Below are positions 34,976 to 44,235 of a stretch of DNA of 64,000 bases, piece after piece. The notes under the pieces were generated by a model. That model saw only the letters and a program-made list of their open reading frames with translations, ran no database searches and was not told the DNA's origin. Source of the DNA: Agromyces protaetiae (GTDB lineage Bacteria > Actinomycetota > Actinomycetes > Actinomycetales > Microbacteriaceae); NCBI RefSeq assembly GCF_004135405.1, contig NZ_CP035491.1, positions 3,286,001 to 3,350,000 on the forward strand. Reading direction: 5' to 3'. The first letter of the stretch is position 1, and each line of letters starts with the position of its first letter. A program made the position numbers and the translations under genes.

Positions 34976-35638
34976 ATGCCTCCGACAGCCCTCGCCCCCA
35001 TCAGCCTCGCTCCGCGTGTCGTGGTCTTCGACTACGGCGAGGTCATCTCGACGACGCCGACCGACGACGAGCGCGAGCGCCTCGCCGCGCGTGCGGGCTT
35101 CGCGGCCGGCTCCGACGCCGCGGGCTCAGACGCAGCCGCCTTCTGGACGCCGTATTGGGCGCACCGCCTCGGTCTCGACCAGGGCGTGCTGTCGATCGCC
35201 GACTACTGGCGGGCCGTCGGCCGCGACGCGGGCGTCGAGTACACAGACCTCGACGTGCACGAGCTGTGGTCGATCGACCACCGCTCGTGGCTGTCGGTCG
35301 ACCCGGGCACTCTCGCGGTGCTCCACGCCCTGAGCGAAGGCGGCACGCGACTCGCGCTCCTGTCGAACGCGGGCGCCGACTTCAGCGGGTGGCTGCGCCA
35401 CGGCTCGTTCGCGCCGCTCTTCGAGCGCGTGTTCGTGAGCGGCGAGCTCGGCCTCGTGAAGCCCGACGCGGCGATCTACGAGCACGTCATCTCAGAGCTC
35501 GGCATCACCCCCGCCGAGTTCGTCTTCATCGACAACCGCGACGACAACGTCGAGGGCGCGATCGCCGTCGGCGGATCGGGGCACGTCTTCACGGGCGCGG
35601 GTGCGCTCGAGGCCTGGCTTCGCGAGGAGGCGGAATGA
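34976..35638 (+). CDS. HAD-superfamily hydrolase (epoxide-hydrolase N-terminal/YihX-like)
   Basis: A 220-residue HAD protein. Motif I is VVFDYGEVIS (nucleophile Asp, with Gly two residues later as in DFGGV-type members), motif II is LALLSNAG, the Lys is in LGLVKPDAAIYEH and motif III is FIDNRDDNVEGA. It is probably a small-molecule phosphatase. The start ATG lies inside a GGATGCC motif copy and follows a TAGATT -10 by 7 nt, so it is probably leaderless. Its stop overlaps the Old Yellow Enzyme start as ATGA. Confidence 0.85.
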   Translation: MPPTALAPISLAPRVVVFDYGEVISTTPTDDERERLAARAGFAAGSDAAGSDAAAFWTPYWAHRLGLDQGVLSIADYWRAVGRDAGVEYTDLDVHELWSIDHRSWLSVDPGTLAVLHALSEGGTRLALLSNAGADFSGWLRHGSFAPLFERVFVSGELGLVKPDAAIYEHVISELGITPAEFVFIDNRDDNVEGAIAVGGSGHVFTGAGALEAWLREEAE

Positions 35639-36801
35639 GCGAGACGGATGCTTCGGAGCACGCGGATGTCTCGGGTCCGGTGGATGCCTCGGGCCAGGCG
35701 GATGCCCCGATGAGCGCCCTGTTCTCCCCCATCTCGATCCGTGGGCTCGAGATCCGCAACCGCGTGTGGGTGCCGCCGCTGTGCCAGTACTCGGTGACCG
35801 CGCGCGACGGTGTGCCGACCGACTGGCACCTCGTGCACCTCGGCTCGATGGCCGCAGGCGGCGCAGGCCTCGTGATCGCCGAGGCGACGGCCGTGAACCC
35901 CGAGGGTCGCATCTCGGACCACGACACGGGCCTCTGGAACGACGACCAGGCCGAGTCGTGGGCCCGCATCGTGCGGTTCATCCGGTCGCAGGGCGCCGCG
36001 GCGGGGATCCAGCTCGCCCACGCGGGCCGCAAGGCGTCGGTCTGGCCCGAGCCGATGCGTCGCCCGGGCTCGCAGCCCCTCGACGAGGGCGGCTGGCAGA
36101 CGGTGGCGCCGTCGGCGATCGCGTTCGAGGGCTACCGCGAGCCCGTCGCGCTCGACGAGGCCGGCATCCTCGCGGTCATCGACGACTTCCGCCGGGCTGC
36201 GCGGCGCGCGGTCGCGGCGGGCTTCGACCTCGTCGAGGTCCACGCCGCGCACGGCTACCTCGTGCACCAGTTCCTCTCCCCGCTGTCGAACGTGCGCGAC
36301 GACCGGTGGGGCGGCTCGCTCGAGAACCGCGCGCGGCTCCTCCTCGAGATCGTGCGCGCCGTGCGCGCCGAGATCGGCGAGCAGATGCCGCTCTTCGTCC
36401 GCTTCTCGGCGACCGACTGGACCGACGGCGGCTGGGACGAGGCGCAGACCGCGATCGTCGCCGAGTGGGCTCGCGAAGCCGGAGCCGACTTCTTCGACAT
36501 CTCGACCGGCGGGCTCGTGCTCGCGCAGATCCCCATCGGCCCCGGCTACCAGGTGCCGCACGCCGAGTACGTCGGCGAACGCGCCGACGTGCCCGTGTCG
36601 GCGGTCGGCCGCATCACGACGGCCGAGCAGGCCGAACGGCTCATCGCCTCGGGCGCGGCCGACGCGGTCATGCTCGGGAAGGCGCAGATGCGCGACCCGC
36701 ATTTCGCGCTGCGCGCCGCCCACGAACTCGGCGCGGGCACGTCGATGTGGCCCGTGCAATACCTGCGGGCGCGCCCCGAGGTCAACGACGGCGAGTGGTA
36801 G
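35635..36801 (+). CDS. NADH:flavin oxidoreductase, Old Yellow Enzyme (YqjM/NamA-like)
   Basis: A 388-residue FMN TIM-barrel ene-reductase: VPPLCQYS (FMN-tuning Cys of the YqjM class), IQLAHAGRKAS, EVHAAHGYLVHQFLSPLSN, GGSLENRARLL. It reduces activated C=C bonds with NAD(P)H. Homologues begin at the equivalent of Met26 (MSALFSPISIRG). Here a strong GAGGAGG site and ATGA overlap place the start at 35635, which adds a 25-residue Asp/Ala/Ser/Gly extension encoded by four 18-bp repeats of the GGATGYCTCGG motif. Confidence 0.9.
   Translation: MSETDASEHADVSGPVDASGQADAPMSALFSPISIRGLEIRNRVWVPPLCQYSVTARDGVPTDWHLVHLGSMAAGGAGLVIAEATAVNPEGRISDHDTGLWNDDQAESWARIVRFIRSQGAAAGIQLAHAGRKASVWPEPMRRPGSQPLDEGGWQTVAPSAIAFEGYREPVALDEAGILAVIDDFRRAARRAVAAGFDLVEVHAAHGYLVHQFLSPLSNVRDDRWGGSLENRARLLLEIVRAVRAEIGEQMPLFVRFSATDWTDGGWDEAQTAIVAEWAREAGADFFDISTGGLVLAQIPIGPGYQVPHAEYVGERADVPVSAVGRITTAEQAERLIASGAADAVMLGKAQMRDPHFALRAAHELGAGTSMWPVQYLRARPEVNDGEW
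35646..35717 (+). repeat. Four-copy 18-bp array of the GGATGYCTCGG motif inside a coding region
   Basis: GGATG copies begin at 35646, 35664, 35682 and 35700, exactly 18 bp apart. Two match the full 11-mer (35664, 35682); 35646 has GGATGCTTCGG and 35700 has GGATGCCCCGA. The intervening bases are not conserved. Confidence 0.9.
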
Positions 36802-36840
36802 CGCGTCGGCCGCTGAGCCCGTCGAAGCGCGCGCCCTGAG

Positions 36841-37266
36841 TCATCCGTTCGACGCCGCGGCCATCGCCTTCCTCGCGAGCGACTGCAACTGCGGCGACGG
36901 CTGCGTGAGCGCGACGATGTTGCCCTCGCTGTCGGTGAACCACGCGCTGCGGCCGTCGCCGAAGTCGGCGACGCCGTCGACGGTCTGAAGGCCCGGGAAG
37001 TCGTAGTCGAGGAAGACGAGCCCGTGCGTGCGGAGCGCCGTCATGTCTCGGTCGAGGTCGTCGGTCACGAGGCTCATCGCCGTGCTCCCGGCGGTGCCCG
37101 CGAACGAGGACTCGTAGACGAGCACGGGCACGCCGCCCAACTCGTAGATTGCCCCGCCTTCGTCGACGTGGGCGGGCTCGAACCCGAACACGTCGCGCCA
37201 GAACGCCTGCGCGCGATCGAGGTCTGCGGCGGGAAGCACCGCCATCGCCATCATCCGTTCGAACAT
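36841..37266 (-). CDS. VOC-family (glyoxalase/bleomycin-resistance-like) protein
   Basis: A 141-residue vicinal oxygen chelate protein with two beta-alpha-beta-beta-beta modules (MAMAVLPAADLDRAQAFWRD; SAWFTDSEGNIVALTQ). Such proteins can be metal-dependent enzymes or binding proteins; the substrate is unknown. ATG 37266 has GAAGGTG just upstream, and the longer upstream frame is Arg-rich shadow. It is convergent with the Old Yellow Enzyme gene, with only about 40 bp between stops. Confidence 0.82.
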   Translation of the reverse strand: MFERMMAMAVLPAADLDRAQAFWRDVFGFEPAHVDEGGAIYELGGVPVLVYESSFAGTAGSTAMSLVTDDLDRDMTALRTHGLVFLDYDFPGLQTVDGVADFGDGRSAWFTDSEGNIVALTQPSPQLQSLARKAMAAASNG

Positions 37267-37352
37267 GATGCACCTTCGGACTGGTCGGGCCGCGCGGAAT
37301 CCTACGCCGCGCGCGCCCCGTCGGCGCACCGAGGCGGACGAGCGGCACGCGG

Positions 37353-37398
37353 GCCCCGAGACATCCGGTCGCCTGTCGACAGCCGGATGTCTCGGGGC
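37353..37398. terminator. 16-bp-stem hairpin terminator made of inverted full-length motif copies
   Basis: GCCCCGAGACATCCGG (37353-37368) pairs perfectly with CCGGATGTCTCGGGGC (37383-37398) around a 14-nt loop. It lies 8 bp beyond the stop of the leftward CorC-like gene. Both arms hold the complete 11-mer motif. Confidence 0.85.
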
Positions 37399-37405
37399 GC
37401 GACGC

Positions 37406-38443
37406 CTACTGCCGCCTGGTCGCGTCCTGCACTTCGCCGACGAGCTCCTCGATGATGTCTTCCAAGAAGATGACGCCCGTCGTCGCGCCGTCCCCGTCGA
37501 ACGCGCGCGCGACGTGCGTGCCGAGTCGACGCATGGTCGCGAGGGCGTCTTCGAGGTCGGTGCCGTCGAAGATCGACACGAGCCGGCGCACGCGCTTGGC
37601 GGGCAGCGGGTCGTCGAACTCGTCGTCGTCGAGGTCGATGACGTCCTTCAGGTGCACGTACCCGTCGGGTTCGCCGTTCGCGTCGACGAGCACGTAGCGA
37701 GAGAAGCCGTGCCGTGCGACGGCGCGCTCGACGTCGGCGGGCGTCGCGCCCGGCGGAAGGCTCACGAGCTGCGCGAGCGGCACGGCGACGTCGATGACGC
37801 GCTTCGCCGTGAACTCGAACGCGGCCGACAGCGTGCCGCTCGCGTCGTCGAGCACGCCTTCGCGGCGGGAGGTGTCGACGATCGTCTGCACCTCTTCGAG
37901 CGTGTACGTCGAGGCCGCCTCGCTCTTCGGCTCGACGCGGAAGAGCCGCAGCACCCCGTTCGCGGTCGCGTTCAGGGCGACGATGAACGGCTTGAAGATG
38001 CGCGCAAGCCACACGAGCGGCGGCGCGAGCAGCAGCACCGCGCGGTCGGGCACCGAGAACGAGAGGTTCTTCGGCACCATCTCGCCGAACACGACGTGCA
38101 GGTACGACACGAGCACGAGCGTGATGACGAACGCGATCGTCGCGACGACCTCGGCGGGCCACCCCGTGAGGTGGAGCGGGCCCTCGAGGAGGTGGTGGAT
38201 GGCGGGCTCGGAGACGTTCAGGATGAGCAGCGAGCAGATCGTGATGCCGAGCTGGCTCATCGCGAGCATGAGCGTCGCGTGCTCCATGGCCCACAGGGCC
38301 GTCTTGGCGCTGCGCTTGCCCCGCTCGGCGAGCGGCTCGATCTGCGAGCGACGGGCCGAGATGACGGCGAACTCGGCGCCGACGAAGAACGCGTTGCCCG
38401 CGAGGAGCACGACGAGCCAGAGGAGGCCGATCCAGTCGTTCAT
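37406..38443 (-). CDS. CNNM/CorC (hemolysin-like) CBS-domain membrane protein, second of pair
   Basis: A 345-residue protein with a DUF21/CNNM transmembrane domain (about residues 1-190; GNAFFVGAEFAVISARRSQI, HVVFGEMVPKNLS) and a CBS pair (about 215-335; GFSRYVLVDANGEPDGYVHL). It lacks the C-terminal CorC/HlyC domain of its neighbour, so it is shorter. The family is linked to Mg2+/Co2+ transport or homeostasis. AAGGAGG precedes ATG 38443, which overlaps the upstream stop as ATGA. The two probably form a heteromer. Confidence 0.88.
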   Translation of the reverse strand: MNDWIGLLWLVVLLAGNAFFVGAEFAVISARRSQIEPLAERGKRSAKTALWAMEHATLMLAMSQLGITICSLLILNVSEPAIHHLLEGPLHLTGWPAEVVATIAFVITLVLVSYLHVVFGEMVPKNLSFSVPDRAVLLLAPPLVWLARIFKPFIVALNATANGVLRLFRVEPKSEAASTYTLEEVQTIVDTSRREGVLDDASGTLSAAFEFTAKRVIDVAVPLAQLVSLPPGATPADVERAVARHGFSRYVLVDANGEPDGYVHLKDVIDLDDDEFDDPLPAKRVRRLVSIFDGTDLEDALATMRRLGTHVARAFDGDGATTGVIFLEDIIEELVGEVQDATRRQ

Positions 38444-39783
38444 AGGGTCGCCTCCTTGCCGTTCGCGGTGTCGGCGTCGATGCCTTCCGGCAACGGAGCA
38501 GGGTCGAACCGCAATCGGTCGATGCGGCGCCCGTCGAGGCGGCGCACGACGAGCACGCCGCCGTCGATCGGCACTTCGTCGCCGACGACCGCGAGCCGGC
38601 CGAGGACGCTCATGACGTACCCGGCGACGGTTTCGTAGTCGCCGTCTTCGGGCACCCGGATCGCCGTGCGGTCGAGGAGTTCGTCGGGGCGCAGAATGCC
38701 CGGGAACGAGATCGTGTCGCCCACGCGCACGATGCCCGCGCGCGTGCGGTCGTGCTCGTCGGCGACTTCGCCCACGAGCTCTTCGACGAGGTCTTCGAGG
38801 GTCGCGACGCCCGCCGTGCCGCCGTACTCGTCGACCACGACGGCGAGCTGGAACCCGCGCCCGCGAAGCTGGCCGAGCAGGGTGTCGAGCGTCATCGTCT
38901 CGGGCACGCGCAGCACGTCGGACTGCAGGGCCGACGCCGGCACGTCGGCGCGCCGCTCGCGCGGCACGGCGACGGCCTGCTTGACGTGGACGACGCCCAC
39001 GACGTCGTCGAGGTTCTCGTCGTACACGGGGAACCGCGAGTAGCCCGTCTGCTTCGCGAGGTCGATGATCTGCTGCGCCGATTCGGTGCGCGCCACGGCC
39101 GCAAGGCGCGGACGCGGGGTCATGACGTCGGATGCGTCGTGGTCGGCGAACCGGAGGGTGCGGCCGAGCAAGGTCGCCGTGTCCTCTTCGAGGACGCCCG
39201 CGCTCGCGGAGCGGCGCACGAGCGACGACAGCTCTTCGGCCGAGCGCGCCGCCGACAACTCTTCTTTCGGCTCGATGCCGACCGCCCGGAGGATCGCGTT
39301 CGCCGACCCGTTGAGCACGGCGACCGCCGGCCGGAACACCCACGTGAACGCCGTCTGGAACGGGATGACGGCCTTCGCCGTCGTGAGCGGCAGCGCGAGC
39401 GCGAAGTTCTTCGGCACGAGTTCGCCGACGATCATCGACAGGAGCGTCGCGATGATCACGGCCGTCGTCGCCCCGACGGGCCGGATGAGCGCTGCCGGCA
39501 GCCCGATCGCGGCGAGCGGGCCGGAGAGGAGAGACGAGATCGCGGGCTCCATCGTGAAACCCGTGAGCAGCGTCGTGAGCGTGATGCCGAGCTGCGCGCT
39601 CGACAGGTGCGTCGAGGTGAGCTTCAACGCGGCGATCGTCATGCCGAGCCGCGTCTCGCCGCGTTCGCGGCGCGCTTCGAGGTCGGCGCGATCGAGGTTC
39701 ACGAGCGCGAACTCGCTCGCGACGAACAAGCCCGTGCCGATCGTCAGCAGGAGACCGAACGCGAGCAGAACCCACTCAGACAT
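38440..39783 (-). CDS. CNNM/CorC (hemolysin-like) CBS-domain membrane protein, first of pair
   Basis: A 447-residue protein with all family parts: DUF21/CNNM membrane domain (ASEFALVNLDRADLEARRE; IVGELVPKNFALAL), CBS pair (about 210-335; TGYSRFPVYDENLDDVVGVV) and CorC/HlyC C-terminal domain (about 350-430; GDYETVAGYVMSVLGRL). ATG 39783 has GGGGAGGTG just upstream. The following 281-bp gap up to the sigma-factor gene contains one full motif copy (39877) and no recognisable gene or hairpin. Confidence 0.9.
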   Translation of the reverse strand: MSEWVLLAFGLLLTIGTGLFVASEFALVNLDRADLEARRERGETRLGMTIAALKLTSTHLSSAQLGITLTTLLTGFTMEPAISSLLSGPLAAIGLPAALIRPVGATTAVIIATLLSMIVGELVPKNFALALPLTTAKAVIPFQTAFTWVFRPAVAVLNGSANAILRAVGIEPKEELSAARSAEELSSLVRRSASAGVLEEDTATLLGRTLRFADHDASDVMTPRPRLAAVARTESAQQIIDLAKQTGYSRFPVYDENLDDVVGVVHVKQAVAVPRERRADVPASALQSDVLRVPETMTLDTLLGQLRGRGFQLAVVVDEYGGTAGVATLEDLVEELVGEVADEHDRTRAGIVRVGDTISFPGILRPDELLDRTAIRVPEDGDYETVAGYVMSVLGRLAVVGDEVPIDGGVLVVRRLDGRRIDRLRFDPAPLPEGIDADTANGKEATL

Positions 39784-40064
39784 CCGCACCTCCCCGACCG
39801 GTCACGGGCGAGGGTCTATGGGCAGTCGGATTCGCAGAGGGAGGATCGTCCATGGTCGAGTCAGTATATCGACGGCGGATGTCTCGGCCCCGAACCTTCA
39901 CGCGGGCGAAACACGCGGCACGGGTCATCCGCGCAGCCTCTGCGTCGCTGCGACCGTCACCGATTCTCGAAGTCGCGCGAGGTGTGATGTCATGATCGCG
40001 TCGCTGCGGACATCTCAGAGGTAGAGGCGCCCGAAGGCGGCGCCGCACGATCACCCGAGGATCC

Positions 40065-40595
40065 ATGTACGACAGCCTCTCCGACGCCGAGCTCATCCGG
40101 CTCGCGCAGCGCGGCGACCGCGGCGCCTTCAGCGCGCTGTACGCCCGGCACGGCAAGGCGATCTACCTCTACGCGTGGGGCATGACGCGCGACGACCGCG
40201 AGGCCGAGGATGTCACCCAGGAGGTCTTCGTCGTCGCGTGGCGTCGCCTGCGCGACATCCGGTTGGTGGATGCCTCGGTGCTGCCCTGGATGCTCGTGAC
40301 CTGCCGCAATCTCTCGCGCAACGCGCTTCGCGCCCGTCGCGACGCGCTCGTGCTCGACGAGTCGCTGCTGCCCGGCGACCGCACGAGGCAGGAGCGCATC
40401 GAAGAGCTGAGCTGGGTGCGCCAGGCGGTCGAGCGGCTCGGCGGCATGGACCAGCGGATCGTGCACCTCTGCCTCGTCGAGGGCTATTCGTACGCGGAGG
40501 CGGCCGACCACCTCGGGCTGTCGGTGTCGGCGGTCGCGAAGCGCGTCGAGCGCGCCCGCGCAGCACTGCGCCTCGCGGTGAGGGGCGAGTCGTGA
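40065..40595 (+). CDS. ECF RNA polymerase sigma factor
   Basis: A 176-residue sigma-70 family member: region 2 FSALYARHGKAIYLYAWGMT and REAEDVTQEVFVVAWRRL; region 4 (about 120-170) with YSYAEAADHLGLSVSAVAKR. GAGGAT precedes ATG 40065. The stop overlaps the start of a membrane protein gene as GTGA and a chain of overlaps continues into FtsX-like permease and ATPase genes, so this sigma factor probably controls its own exporter operon. Confidence 0.9.
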   Translation: MYDSLSDAELIRLAQRGDRGAFSALYARHGKAIYLYAWGMTRDDREAEDVTQEVFVVAWRRLRDIRLVDASVLPWMLVTCRNLSRNALRARRDALVLDESLLPGDRTRQERIEELSWVRQAVERLGGMDQRIVHLCLVEGYSYAEAADHLGLSVSAVAKRVERARAALRLAVRGES

Positions 40596-41278
40596 GCGAG
40601 CGGATGCGGCGGCCGGGCGAGCCCGAACGGCCCCGCGAGGGCGTCTACCTCGACGCGACGCTCGCGGTGATCGGCGAGCAGCTCGAAGAGCGCATCGACG
40701 AGCTCTCTCGCCGCCGCCGCATCGGCGCGCGCGTCGGCGTCGCCGCGCTGTCGGTCTTCGCGGTCACGAGCGGATCGCTCGCCGCGGCGGTCGCCCTGTC
40801 GGCCGTGCCCGAGGCGGATCCCGCCTCGGCGGCGCTCTCGGCGGTGCACGAACTGCGATGCGTCGAGGGGACGGATGCCGGCGGCGACGCCTACTTCACG
40901 CTGCGCTACCTGACGGCCGAAGGAGCGCCTGCGGCCGACGACGCTCGCGTGTGCGCCTCAGCGTGGTCGGCGCTCGAAGCCGACGAGGCGGCGCTCGTCG
41001 CGGCGACGCCCGCGCGGCTCATCCAGATCGCGGAGGGCTTCGTCGCGGCCGCGCTGCCCGAAGCCGAGATGGAGGCCGAGGGGGAAGCGGCCGCGAGTGC
41101 CGCGCCGGTCGTGGAGGTGACGGATGCGTCGTTCGGTCGACGCTCGAACGGAGGAACGATGCCACCCATGATCGCGTGCGACGCGGGCGCGACTTCCGTC
41201 GTCCTCGCCGTGCCCGACGGCCCCGACGATCTCACCGTCGCCGAGCGGGCGCGCGCGTGCGAACGGGCCGCGTCGTGA
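40592..41278 (+). CDS. Single-pass membrane protein, likely anti-sigma partner
   Basis: A 228-residue protein: a cytoplasmic N-terminus of about 45 residues (DATLAVIGEQLEERIDELSR), one transmembrane helix (GVAALSVFAVTSGSLAAAVA) and an exported domain with three visible Cys (ELRCVEGTD; DDARVCASAW; IACDAGAT). The layout is that of an anti-sigma factor, but no zinc-finger HxxxCxxC motif is present, so the role is inferred from position. GTG 40592 overlaps the sigma stop and its own stop overlaps the permease start. Confidence 0.75.
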   Translation: MSERMRRPGEPERPREGVYLDATLAVIGEQLEERIDELSRRRRIGARVGVAALSVFAVTSGSLAAAVALSAVPEADPASAALSAVHELRCVEGTDAGGDAYFTLRYLTAEGAPAADDARVCASAWSALEADEAALVAATPARLIQIAEGFVAAALPEAEMEAEGEAAASAAPVVEVTDASFGRRSNGGTMPPMIACDAGATSVVLAVPDGPDDLTVAERARACERAAS

Positions 41279-44235
41279 GCGGCAACGCAGGTGAGCGAAC
41301 CCGCCGCGGCCTCCCCGGCCCCGTCACGCGCCTGTGGCGCCAGCCGCTGCGAGTCGGCGCGCTGGGCCTCCTCGCCGTGACGGCGCTCGCGGCGTCGGGC
41401 GTGCAGTCCGCCGCGGCGACCGCGCTCCAGGCGACCCTCGAACAGAACTGGCGCGGCCTCTACGACATCGTGGTGACGGCCGACGGCGGGGTCGGCGCGA
41501 TCGACGGGATGCTTCCGCCGAACACGCTCGCCGGGGCATCCGACGGGCTCTCGCTCGCCGACCTCGCCGACGTGCGCGGCGTCGACGGGGTGGAGGTCGC
41601 GGCTCCCGTCGGCGAGGTCGTCGTACCGGGCCTGCGCTACAGCGCGCCCACCGTGGCGATGCCGCGCGGCTTCGTCGCGGGCGCCTCCGACGTGCCGAAG
41701 GCGTTCCGGATCACGGCGACCTACATGACGGACGACGGGCTCGGTGATCGCGCCGTCGCGCAAGACGACATGACGGTCGTCATCGACGACGCCCCTCGCG
41801 ACGTGACCGACGGCAACTGCACGCCGGGCGCAACGTCGTACCCCGGACGAAACGGCGACTACCTCGCCGACCCCGCGCTCTACCCGAGCCTTGCGACGCA
41901 GACGTGCGTGATGTTCCGATCCGACGCGACCGTGTTCACCGGAGGCGGCGTCAGCGGCATCATGGGCGACCTCGACAAACCGCTGTACTTCACGCTCCCG
42001 AGCGCCCCGCAGGCGATGACGCGCATCACCCTCGTCGACCCGGTCGCCGAACGGGCGCTGCTCGGCGACGCCGGCGCCTTCCTCGAGCCGCTCATCGCCG
42101 TGCACCCGAGCGCCGACCTCGAGACCGCCGACGTCGACGCGTGGGCTGACGCCCAGCCGTCGTCCGACGCGTTCGCGAGCCGCATCGCCGCCGCGGCCGC
42201 CATGGCGCGCGCCGCCGCCGCGGCGCCGCGCTGGACCGACGAGCAGCTCGCCGATCTGCGCGCGCTCTACGCGGCGAACGGCGACGACTACGACGCCTGG
42301 GCCGCCGCGAACGAGAGCGAGAACGCCGGCGAGAGCGCGACGTCCTCCAACCGCATGATCCCGCTCCTCGCGACGACGGGCGCCGCCGCGCACCTCTCGG
42401 TCAAGATCGACGTGTCGGCGCTCGGCGACGCGCCGCTCCTTCCCCAGGCGGCGTGGGGAACGGGACTCGGCGGCAGCGCCTACGCGGTGCCCGTCGAGGC
42501 CGTGGGCACGCCCGCCGGCAGCGCGGTGGCCGACGTCTCCGACCTGCTCAACCCCTTCGCGGCCCGCGCACCCGGCCTCGCCTGGCCGGGGGCCGACCTC
42601 GATATCACTGAAGCCGTTCCGAACTGGACGTCGCTCGAGATCAGCCGGCTTCTGACGCCGACGTCGGCTGCGTTCGGCGGCGGTACGGCCCTCACCCTCG
42701 ACGAACGCGGGTTCGTCTCGCCCGAGCGCTCGATCGACTCGCTCGCGTGGGATGCCCCGTCGGGGCAGTTGCTCGCCGCGAACCCCGAGCAGGTCGGCAC
42801 CGAGTCGGCCTACACGGGTCTCACCGACCTCTGGCGGCGCGACGACGCGAGCGGCGACACCCGCTCGATCATGGCCGTGCCCGTCGGCTCATTCGACCCC
42901 GCGGCCCTCGGCATCGACGCCGACGCCGCGAACTTCGTGCCGCTCGGCGCCTACGCGCCCGTCGGGTCGACCCTCGCCGACGGCCCGAACGCGGGCAAGA
43001 CGCTCGGGTCGAGCCTTTCAGGCCTCGGACTCGTCTCGCCGCGCACGGTCGCGCTCGCGTCGTTCGACTCGGCCGGCATCTGGGGCGCCGAGAAGCCGAT
43101 CTCCGCGATCCGCGTGCGGGTCGGCGGGATCGACGGGTACACGCCCGAAGCGCAGCAGCGGGTCATCGAGGTCGCCCAGGCGATCGAGGAGCTCGGGTTC
43201 GACGCATCCATCGTCGCGGGCTCGTCGCCGACCGACGCCGACGTGCGGGTCGACGGCTACGCCTTCGGCACGTCCGACCCCGCGGGCGCACAGACCGTCG
43301 GCGACCTCGGCACCGTGACCCAGCGGTGGTCGGAGCTCGGGGCCGCCGCGCGCGTGGAACTCTCGGTCTCGGCGGCGACGTTCGCGATCTTCGGCATCGG
43401 ACTCGCGGCCGCCGTGCTGCTCCTCGGCGCTGTGCAGGTCGCCGGGGTACCCGCTCGTCGTTCCCAGGCCGCGGTCATGCGCGAACTCGGGTTCACGCGC
43501 TCGCGCATCGCCCGTTGGTTCTGGTTCGAAGAGATTCCCGGACTCGTGATTGTCGCCCTCGTCGCCGCGGCCGCATGGTCCATCTCGGGCGGCACGGGCA
43601 TCGCGGCTCTCGCCGGGCTCTCGGCCGCGGGCGCCGTGCTGGTCTTCGCGGTCGGCTCGGTCGTCGCCGCAGCGCACGTCCGGCCGGGTCGGATGCCGCG
43701 GCTCGCGGCCTCTCGCAAGCTCGGCGCCCGCACGGTCGCCGCCTTCGGCGCCCGGCAGGTCCCCGCGCACCCGCTCTCGACGGTCGTGCACGTGCTCGCG
43801 ATCGTCATCGTCGGCATCACCGGCGCCGCTCTCGTCTCGGTCGTGCTCACCGGGCAGGCCGAGGCCGGCCGATCGGGGCTCGCCCTGCTCACGGTGGGCC
43901 GGTTGGTCGCCCCGCAGGCGGCGCTCGGCGCAGCGGGCCTCGGCGCCGGCATCCTGCTGGCCTTCCTCACGCGCCGCATCGACCTCGCGAACCGCGCCGA
44001 CCAGTGGGCGACCCTGCGTGCCGCGGGCTGGACGAGCGGCCAGCTCGCCCGCTCCCAGCGCGTCGAAGGGGTCGTGATCGCCGCACCCGCGACAGCCGTC
44101 GCGGCCGCCGCGACCTGGTTCGGCGCGGAGGCGCTGGGGCTCGCGAACCCGCTCGCCCTCACGATCGCCGCGGCCGTCGCCGCGATCCTCACCTCGCTCA
44201 TCGCCTTCTCCTCCCGCAGAAAGGGTCGCCCGTGA
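41275..44235 (+). CDS. FtsX-like ABC permease with large exported domain
   Basis: A 986-residue protein: one N-terminal helix (residues about 25-50), an exported region of more than 600 residues, then the FtsX/MacB-type helix bundle (VELSVSAATFAIFGIGLAAA; AVMRELGFTRSRIARWFW) and a further bundle near the C-terminus. With the ATPase encoded next it forms a type VII-like ABC unit that usually works mechanically across the envelope or exports peptides/lipids. GTG 41275 overlaps the upstream stop. The exported domain is unfamiliar. Confidence 0.85.
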   Translation: MSGNAGERTRRGLPGPVTRLWRQPLRVGALGLLAVTALAASGVQSAAATALQATLEQNWRGLYDIVVTADGGVGAIDGMLPPNTLAGASDGLSLADLADVRGVDGVEVAAPVGEVVVPGLRYSAPTVAMPRGFVAGASDVPKAFRITATYMTDDGLGDRAVAQDDMTVVIDDAPRDVTDGNCTPGATSYPGRNGDYLADPALYPSLATQTCVMFRSDATVFTGGGVSGIMGDLDKPLYFTLPSAPQAMTRITLVDPVAERALLGDAGAFLEPLIAVHPSADLETADVDAWADAQPSSDAFASRIAAAAAMARAAAAAPRWTDEQLADLRALYAANGDDYDAWAAANESENAGESATSSNRMIPLLATTGAAAHLSVKIDVSALGDAPLLPQAAWGTGLGGSAYAVPVEAVGTPAGSAVADVSDLLNPFAARAPGLAWPGADLDITEAVPNWTSLEISRLLTPTSAAFGGGTALTLDERGFVSPERSIDSLAWDAPSGQLLAANPEQVGTESAYTGLTDLWRRDDASGDTRSIMAVPVGSFDPAALGIDADAANFVPLGAYAPVGSTLADGPNAGKTLGSSLSGLGLVSPRTVALASFDSAGIWGAEKPISAIRVRVGGIDGYTPEAQQRVIEVAQAIEELGFDASIVAGSSPTDADVRVDGYAFGTSDPAGAQTVGDLGTVTQRWSELGAAARVELSVSAATFAIFGIGLAAAVLLLGAVQVAGVPARRSQAAVMRELGFTRSRIARWFWFEEIPGLVIVALVAAAAWSISGGTGIAALAGLSAAGAVLVFAVGSVVAAAHVRPGRMPRLAASRKLGARTVAAFGARQVPAHPLSTVVHVLAIVIVGITGAALVSVVLTGQAEAGRSGLALLTVGRLVAPQAALGAAGLGAGILLAFLTRRIDLANRADQWATLRAAGWTSGQLARSQRVEGVVIAAPATAVAAAATWFGAEALGLANPLALTIAAAVAAILTSLIAFSSRRKGRP

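Noticed and set aside
39784-40064. Small gene or RNA in the gap before the second sigma factor
   Set aside because: No ribosome site, conserved-looking frame, hairpin or promoter pair could be supported. Only one motif copy was seen (39877).
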